DNA of 38,503 bases. Source: Flavobacterium sp. UBA6721 (lineage in GTDB: Bacteria > Bacteroidota > Bacteroidia > Flavobacteriales > Flavobacteriaceae). Within the stretch, counting starts at the first letter, position 1. Every line of letters starts with the position of its first letter. A program made the translations under genes and the position numbers. Positions 35,701-38,503 of this stretch are shown one piece after another. The notes under the pieces were generated by a model. It did not search any database. It was not told the DNA's origin and saw only the letters and a list, made by a program, of their open reading frames with translations. The DNA lies in NCBI GenBank assembly GCA_002454195.1, contig DKIJ01000021.1:40518-79020 (forward strand). The letters are read 5' to 3'.

Positions 35701-36020
35701 TTAAACAGGGAGACTTATTAGAAGTAAAAACAGCTATAGCTTGCGAGGGCATCTATGCTACAAATGTTCTTGATGGATTAGTAGGAGTGGTAATTCATCC
35801 TAACCCAACTGCTGGATTATTTGAAATTACAATTCCTACTTCAAAAACCGAAGTGGAAGTGGAACTATATTCTATAGGATCTCAATTAATTTCTAGAAAG
35901 AAATATCCCGTTAACAATCAAAGAATACAGTTAAGTCTTGAAAAAGAATCGGATGGGGTTTATTTTGCAAAAGTCAATTTAGATGTTCCAGTAAGTTTAA
36001 CTATTATTAAAAAATTATAA
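32769..36020 (+). CDS. RCC1-repeat surface protein with Ig-like domains and T9SS tail
   Basis: A 1083-aa protein: signal peptide (1-18), then 14 RCC1-type repeats (about 20-690) each carrying a variant of DGTLWAWGxNSxGQLGDGT. Two Ig-like segments follow (about 697-855, ALKWYATATGG and SIKWYASATGG, each with TYYxSQTVNxCES), then a beta domain with paired Cys (ETCLNKNNGEI, VYTVCIGV), and a T9SS type A tail from His1010-Pro-Asn-Pro. Fourteen repeats would fit two seven-bladed propellers. Repeats 8, 11 and 12 are degenerate. It should be secreted by T9SS and fixed to the cell surface. Possible role in adhesion or ligand binding. It overlaps the neighbours at both ends. Confidence 0.88.
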   Translation: MKCKLIFIFLFITHYFFAQQIATGSSHNLVIKNDGTLWAWGNNSEGQLGDGTNINRNSPIQIGTNSDWKTVYTDSRRTFGIKNNGTLWGWGYNWDGQLGDGTIVTKTTPTQIGIENDWEKLSIRSSHSLAIKKNGTLWTWGYNYAGQLGDGTTTSKLIPTQIGLSSNWKSISVGSGFSIGLKTDGTLWAWGYNSDGQLGDGTNINKLTPIQIGTASNWGSIATGDNYTLALKTDGTLWGWGNNSSGQIGDGTTINKLIPTKIDNSTNWKIIIAYGNISLALKNDNTLWGWGSNPYGILGDGTTNNINIPNQIGTDTDWDIATLGSTHIVAMKKNSSLYAWGSNLSGQLGDGIEDVNAHPRQVGNLRNWKSAAAGASHSLAIKTDGTLWAWGAKFGEKFSDGTVTNKNIPTQIGSETNWETIVVGFGRNYALKTDGTLWGWGDNSDGLLGDGSKIDRNYPVLIGINYNNVFTGLGSAFGLKNDGSLWGWGNNIVGQLGDGSTTDRLIPTKIGMSSNWTYVAPSYNTNAVKTDGTLWEWGLVNGQTINTPIRKGLDSNWDKVTSGLNNLVGLKKDGTLWTWGQNYFGGDVYTPRRVGNTNDFTILSTGGFHSLTIKTDGTLWAWGENTSAQIGNGLTSNYEYITRIGTDSDWKVIAAGVNHSLAIKNNGTLWSWGGDDNGQLGNGILYVPKSIQFSLGCITPDAPIGNTSQSFCSNGTIANLTASGTALKWYATATGGTALTNTIALVNGTTYYASQTVNSCESTNRLAVTVSITNTAAPSGNATQTLIAGSTLSDIVVTGASIKWYASATGGNPLTNTTPLVNSGIYYGSQTVNGCESQSRFMVTVTVPPFTLPFNNFTIETKSETCLNKNNGEIIINALQTHNYTAIVNGVNYNFVNNGLTLRNLPSGVYTVCIGVTGKTYQQCYSVTIGKGGSITGKSSISSNKAIVEITSGTAPFEIFLNGTPQFETSETNFAVDVKQGDLLEVKTAIACEGIYATNVLDGLVGVVIHPNPTAGLFEITIPTSKTEVEVELYSIGSQLISRKKYPVNNQRIQLSLEKESDGVYFAKVNLDVPVSLTIIKKL

Positions 36021-36715
36021 TGAAAAAAATTCTATATATAACTCTAATTAGTAGTCTATTCTTTTCTTGTGGAGGTGGTGGAAATGAACCTGTTGGGGAA
36101 CCTCAAAATACAGCTCCGACTATACCTTCGTTAGTAAACCCAACCAATAGCAAACTTTGTATTAATAATTCAGTAACTTTTCAATGGGCGGCTTCCACAG
36201 ATACGGAAAAAAACCCTATTATATATAAATTACAGATTGCAACTGATAATGTTTTTAATCAAATAGTTAAGACTATAGAGGGAACTGCAATTAACCAAAC
36301 TGTCGATTTAGATAAAGGGAAAGCTTATTATTGGAGGGTCAAAGCAACTGATAGTAAAAATGCAGCTAGTAATTATTCTACTATATACAGCTTTTACACA
36401 GAAGGTTTAGCTCAATCTAACCATGTCCCTTTCTTACCTCAAATCGTAAGACCGGCACTTAATTCTACTATTACTTCGGTAACAGCTACTTTGGAATGGA
36501 CTGCATCTGACCCTGATGTTTCAGATATACTTTCTTTTGATGTTTATTGTGGAACTGATAATCCTCCAACATCAAAAATAGGGAGTGCTATTTCAACAAC
36601 ATCCTTTAGTGTAGCATCGTTACTTCCCTCTAAAAATTATTATTGGAAAGTTGTGGTAAAAGATAATAAAGGAGGGGAGACCATTGGTCAAATTTGGGAG
36701 TTTAAAACAAATTAA
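36020..36715 (+). CDS. Lipoprotein with two fibronectin type III-like domains
   Basis: A 231-aa lipoprotein. The lipobox is LFFSC with Cys17, followed by GGGGNEP; in Bacteroidota the residues after the Cys decide surface export, and the glycine run is neutral on that point. Two FN3-like domains follow (about 30-125 and 135-231), each with the marks FQWAASTD / LEWTASDP, a D-x-Y pattern and AYYWRVKATDS / NYYWKVVVKD. Its ATG overlaps the RCC1 stop (TAATG). Last gene of the operon, and perhaps an anchor or partner for the surface proteins. Confidence 0.85.
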   Translation: MKKILYITLISSLFFSCGGGGNEPVGEPQNTAPTIPSLVNPTNSKLCINNSVTFQWAASTDTEKNPIIYKLQIATDNVFNQIVKTIEGTAINQTVDLDKGKAYYWRVKATDSKNAASNYSTIYSFYTEGLAQSNHVPFLPQIVRPALNSTITSVTATLEWTASDPDVSDILSFDVYCGTDNPPTSKIGSAISTTSFSVASLLPSKNYYWKVVVKDNKGGETIGQIWEFKTN

Positions 36716-36734
36716 ATTAATTAAATAATACAAC

Positions 36735-36770
36735 AAATCCCCTCTGTCGCCAGAAGGGATTTTGTTTGTT
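36735..36770 (+). terminator. Terminator at the end of the surface-protein operon
   Basis: AAATCCC (36735-36741) with GGGATTT (36756-36762), then TCTG/CAGA further in, separated by one C-A mismatch, around the loop TCGC. A T-rich tail (TGTTTGTTT) follows. It lies between two convergent genes. A separate perfect 14-bp palindrome, AGACTATATAGTCT (36773-36786), overlaps the stop of the minus-strand transporter gene. Confidence 0.85.
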
Positions 36771-36784
36771 TAAGACTATATAGT

Positions 36785-38470
36785 CTACCAAAACTTCACA
36801 TACAACGCAAAAATAGTCAAGACTAACAAGACAATTAAGATGGTGGTTTGTGGTTTTACCTTGAACATTTCAGTATCCAATTCAAAAGCTTTAGGGTTCA
36901 CTTTTGGTCCTGCGAAACTCACTGCAACCATTAAAAGCATAGTGAACATAAATGATAATCCCATACAAATGTGGAATGGAATTTCAAATCCACCTTTCCC
37001 ATTTGGCCAAGCAGTGTATAAGAACGTTTCATTTCCAAACAATGCTGGTGCATATTCATTAAACAATACTGATAATAAGAATCCTGCTAATACTCCCACA
37101 ATAGCTGCAGTTCCTGTTGTACGCTTCCAGAACATCCCTAAGAAGAACATAGCAAATACTCCAGGACTAATAAATCCTGTATACTTTTGGATATAGGTAA
37201 ATCCTCCAACTCCTCCAATTCCTAAAACATCATTCCATGTAAACAATACTGCAAGAACCATAGAAGCAAAAACAGCATATCTACCAATGTTTACCTGAGC
37301 TCTATCTGAAGCACTTTTTTGAATGTATTTTTTATGAACGTCTAAAGTATAAATCGTAGAAATACTATTCACTTTACCTGCTAACGAAGCTACAATAGCT
37401 GCTGTTAATGCTGCCACTGATAATCCTTTTAACCCTGTTGGTAAGAATGTTAACATAGCCGAATAAGCACCGTCTTTTCCTCCTACTAATTGCGGTAAAT
37501 GACCTCCTTCGTATAAAACATAAGCAGCAATACCAGGCAACATTACAATTACAGGCATTAATAATTTTAACAATCCTGCAAATAAAATTCCTGTACGAGC
37601 TGTAGTTAAGTCGGCTCCAAGTGCTCTTTGTGTGATGTATTGGTTACATCCCCAATAGTTCAAGTTGATAATCCAGATACCTGCTAAATAAGATAAAATT
37701 CCAGGGAAAGTAAGGTATTTATCAATTTCTAATTGTGTAGAAGTAGCTGTTGGACGTGGAATAATCATTTTGAAATGCTCTGGTGCTTCCTGCATTAATA
37801 CATTGAATCCTGCAATAGCATCTTTTCCTACTCCAAAATATTCTCCTACTGTTGTCAAAGCAATATAAGAAGTCACTAAACCTCCAATAATCAATACCGC
37901 TACTTGAATAACATCTGTATAGGCTACTACTTTCATACCTCCAAGAGAGATAATCAAAGCAAATACCGCTAAACCTAACATAATTACATGAAGATATTCT
38001 CCTCCTGCTAATCCGTTAATCGCTACAGCTCCTAAGTATAAAATAGAAGTTAAGTTTACAAAAACATATAAAAACAACCAGAAAACAGCCATAATCAATG
38101 CTGTAGTTTCATTGTATCTTGTTTTTAAGAATTGTGGCATGGTATAGATCTTGTTTTTCAGATAAACAGGAATAAACCAAATCGCAATAATGATTAAAGC
38201 AATAGCAGCAACCCACTCGTAGGCAGCAACTGCAATCCCTAAAAAGAAACCTTCACCACTCATTCCAATAAACTGCTCCGCAGAGATATTAGAAGCAATA
38301 AGCGAAGCTCCAATAGCCCACCATGTCAAAGTTCCTTCGGCTAAGAAATACGCCTTAGCATCGTGTTCGTTTTTTTCGCGCTTGCGATAAACAATGTATC
38401 CATAAATAGATACTATTAAAAAGTAAATTATAAAGACTGCATAATCTGCAAATCCGAGAGTTGAGCTCAT
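36785..38470 (-). CDS. Sodium/solute symporter (SGLT-like, SSS family)
   Basis: A 561-aa inner-membrane transporter of the sodium:solute symporter family with about 14 membrane helices. Family marks are the broken TM1 region GASLIASNISAEQFIGMSG (about 54-72), and the TM8 region AALTAAIVASLAGKVNSIST whose Ala/Ser residues form the Na2 site in vSGLT. The length and pattern are closest to the sugar-type members of Bacteroidota. Substrate (glucose, galactose, sialic acid or other) cannot be told. It starts 33 nt from the window end, so upstream partners are not visible. It is convergent to the surface-protein operon. Confidence 0.92.
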   Translation of the reverse strand: MSSTLGFADYAVFIIYFLIVSIYGYIVYRKREKNEHDAKAYFLAEGTLTWWAIGASLIASNISAEQFIGMSGEGFFLGIAVAAYEWVAAIALIIIAIWFIPVYLKNKIYTMPQFLKTRYNETTALIMAVFWLFLYVFVNLTSILYLGAVAINGLAGGEYLHVIMLGLAVFALIISLGGMKVVAYTDVIQVAVLIIGGLVTSYIALTTVGEYFGVGKDAIAGFNVLMQEAPEHFKMIIPRPTATSTQLEIDKYLTFPGILSYLAGIWIINLNYWGCNQYITQRALGADLTTARTGILFAGLLKLLMPVIVMLPGIAAYVLYEGGHLPQLVGGKDGAYSAMLTFLPTGLKGLSVAALTAAIVASLAGKVNSISTIYTLDVHKKYIQKSASDRAQVNIGRYAVFASMVLAVLFTWNDVLGIGGVGGFTYIQKYTGFISPGVFAMFFLGMFWKRTTGTAAIVGVLAGFLLSVLFNEYAPALFGNETFLYTAWPNGKGGFEIPFHICMGLSFMFTMLLMVAVSFAGPKVNPKAFELDTEMFKVKPQTTILIVLLVLTIFALYVKFW

Positions 38471-38503
38471 AAAAAAAAGTTTTAAATTATTAATTATTGG
38501 TTG

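Noticed and set aside
36773..36786. 14-bp palindrome AGACTATATAGTCT at the symporter stop codon
   Set aside because: It is short, AT-rich and lies between convergent genes beside a real terminator; I see no reason to call it an operator or attachment site.
36840..37196. 118-codon plus-strand frame opposite the symporter gene
   Set aside because: Antisense shadow of a long, well-supported membrane protein gene; no family match.
1..38503. tRNA or rRNA genes, integrase, transposase
   Set aside because: None was seen on reading the window; the accessory cluster therefore has no visible mobility gene.

Overview
The window is about 38.5 kb of low-GC DNA that reads as a Flavobacterium-like chromosome (Bacteroidota, Flavobacteriia). 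The signs are promoters of the TTG/TTTG - about 20 nt - TAnnTTTG type, type IX secretion (T9SS) sorting domains, a complete nuoA-N operon with a short NuoG, no obvious Shine-Dalgarno sites, and several intergenic repeats typical of this group. Genus is inferred from gene content and repeat style only; there is no rRNA gene in the window.

Layout. 308-1679 (minus): a conserved hypothetical and a polyprenyl diphosphate synthase. 1886-8816 (plus): a YceI-like protein, a TetR regulator and a complete tripartite RND efflux pump (TolC-like, adaptor, inner-membrane pump). A 10-bp-arm inverted repeat lies on the operon promoter and is a good candidate TetR operator. 9070-11747: a secreted MORN-repeat protein (minus), aspS and a cold-shock protein. 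11984-25227: respiratory complex I, nuoA to nuoN, in order and apparently intact, ending at a clear terminator. 25375-26785: a DsbA/FrnE-like thioredoxin-fold protein and a Gfo/Idh/MocA oxidoreductase pseudogene (in-frame stop plus lost C-terminus). 36785-38470 (minus): a sodium/solute symporter.

The accessory part is 27081-36715. It starts after the broken oxidoreductase and a patch of repeats. First comes a Kelch-propeller protein with one membrane span and a C-terminal winged-helix-like domain, which looks like a membrane-bound transcription regulator. Then follows a seven-gene, tightly overlapping operon: a small T9SS protein, an outer-membrane beta-barrel, a collagen-like repeat protein, two small unrecognised cytoplasmic proteins, a 14-repeat RCC1 protein with a T9SS tail, and a two-domain FN3-like lipoprotein. 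The Kelch gene and the operon share the same 18-bp dyad just upstream of their -33 boxes. I infer a self-contained sensor/surface-protein system; this is the most interesting part of the window.

A second theme is structured intercistronic DNA. The hlyD-acrB, nuoA-nuoB and nuoF-nuoG gaps hold 7-nt-phased repeat arrays in inverted orientation, and the nuoH-nuoI gap holds a different, long hairpin. All lie inside operons, where they could affect mRNA stability or subunit ratios.
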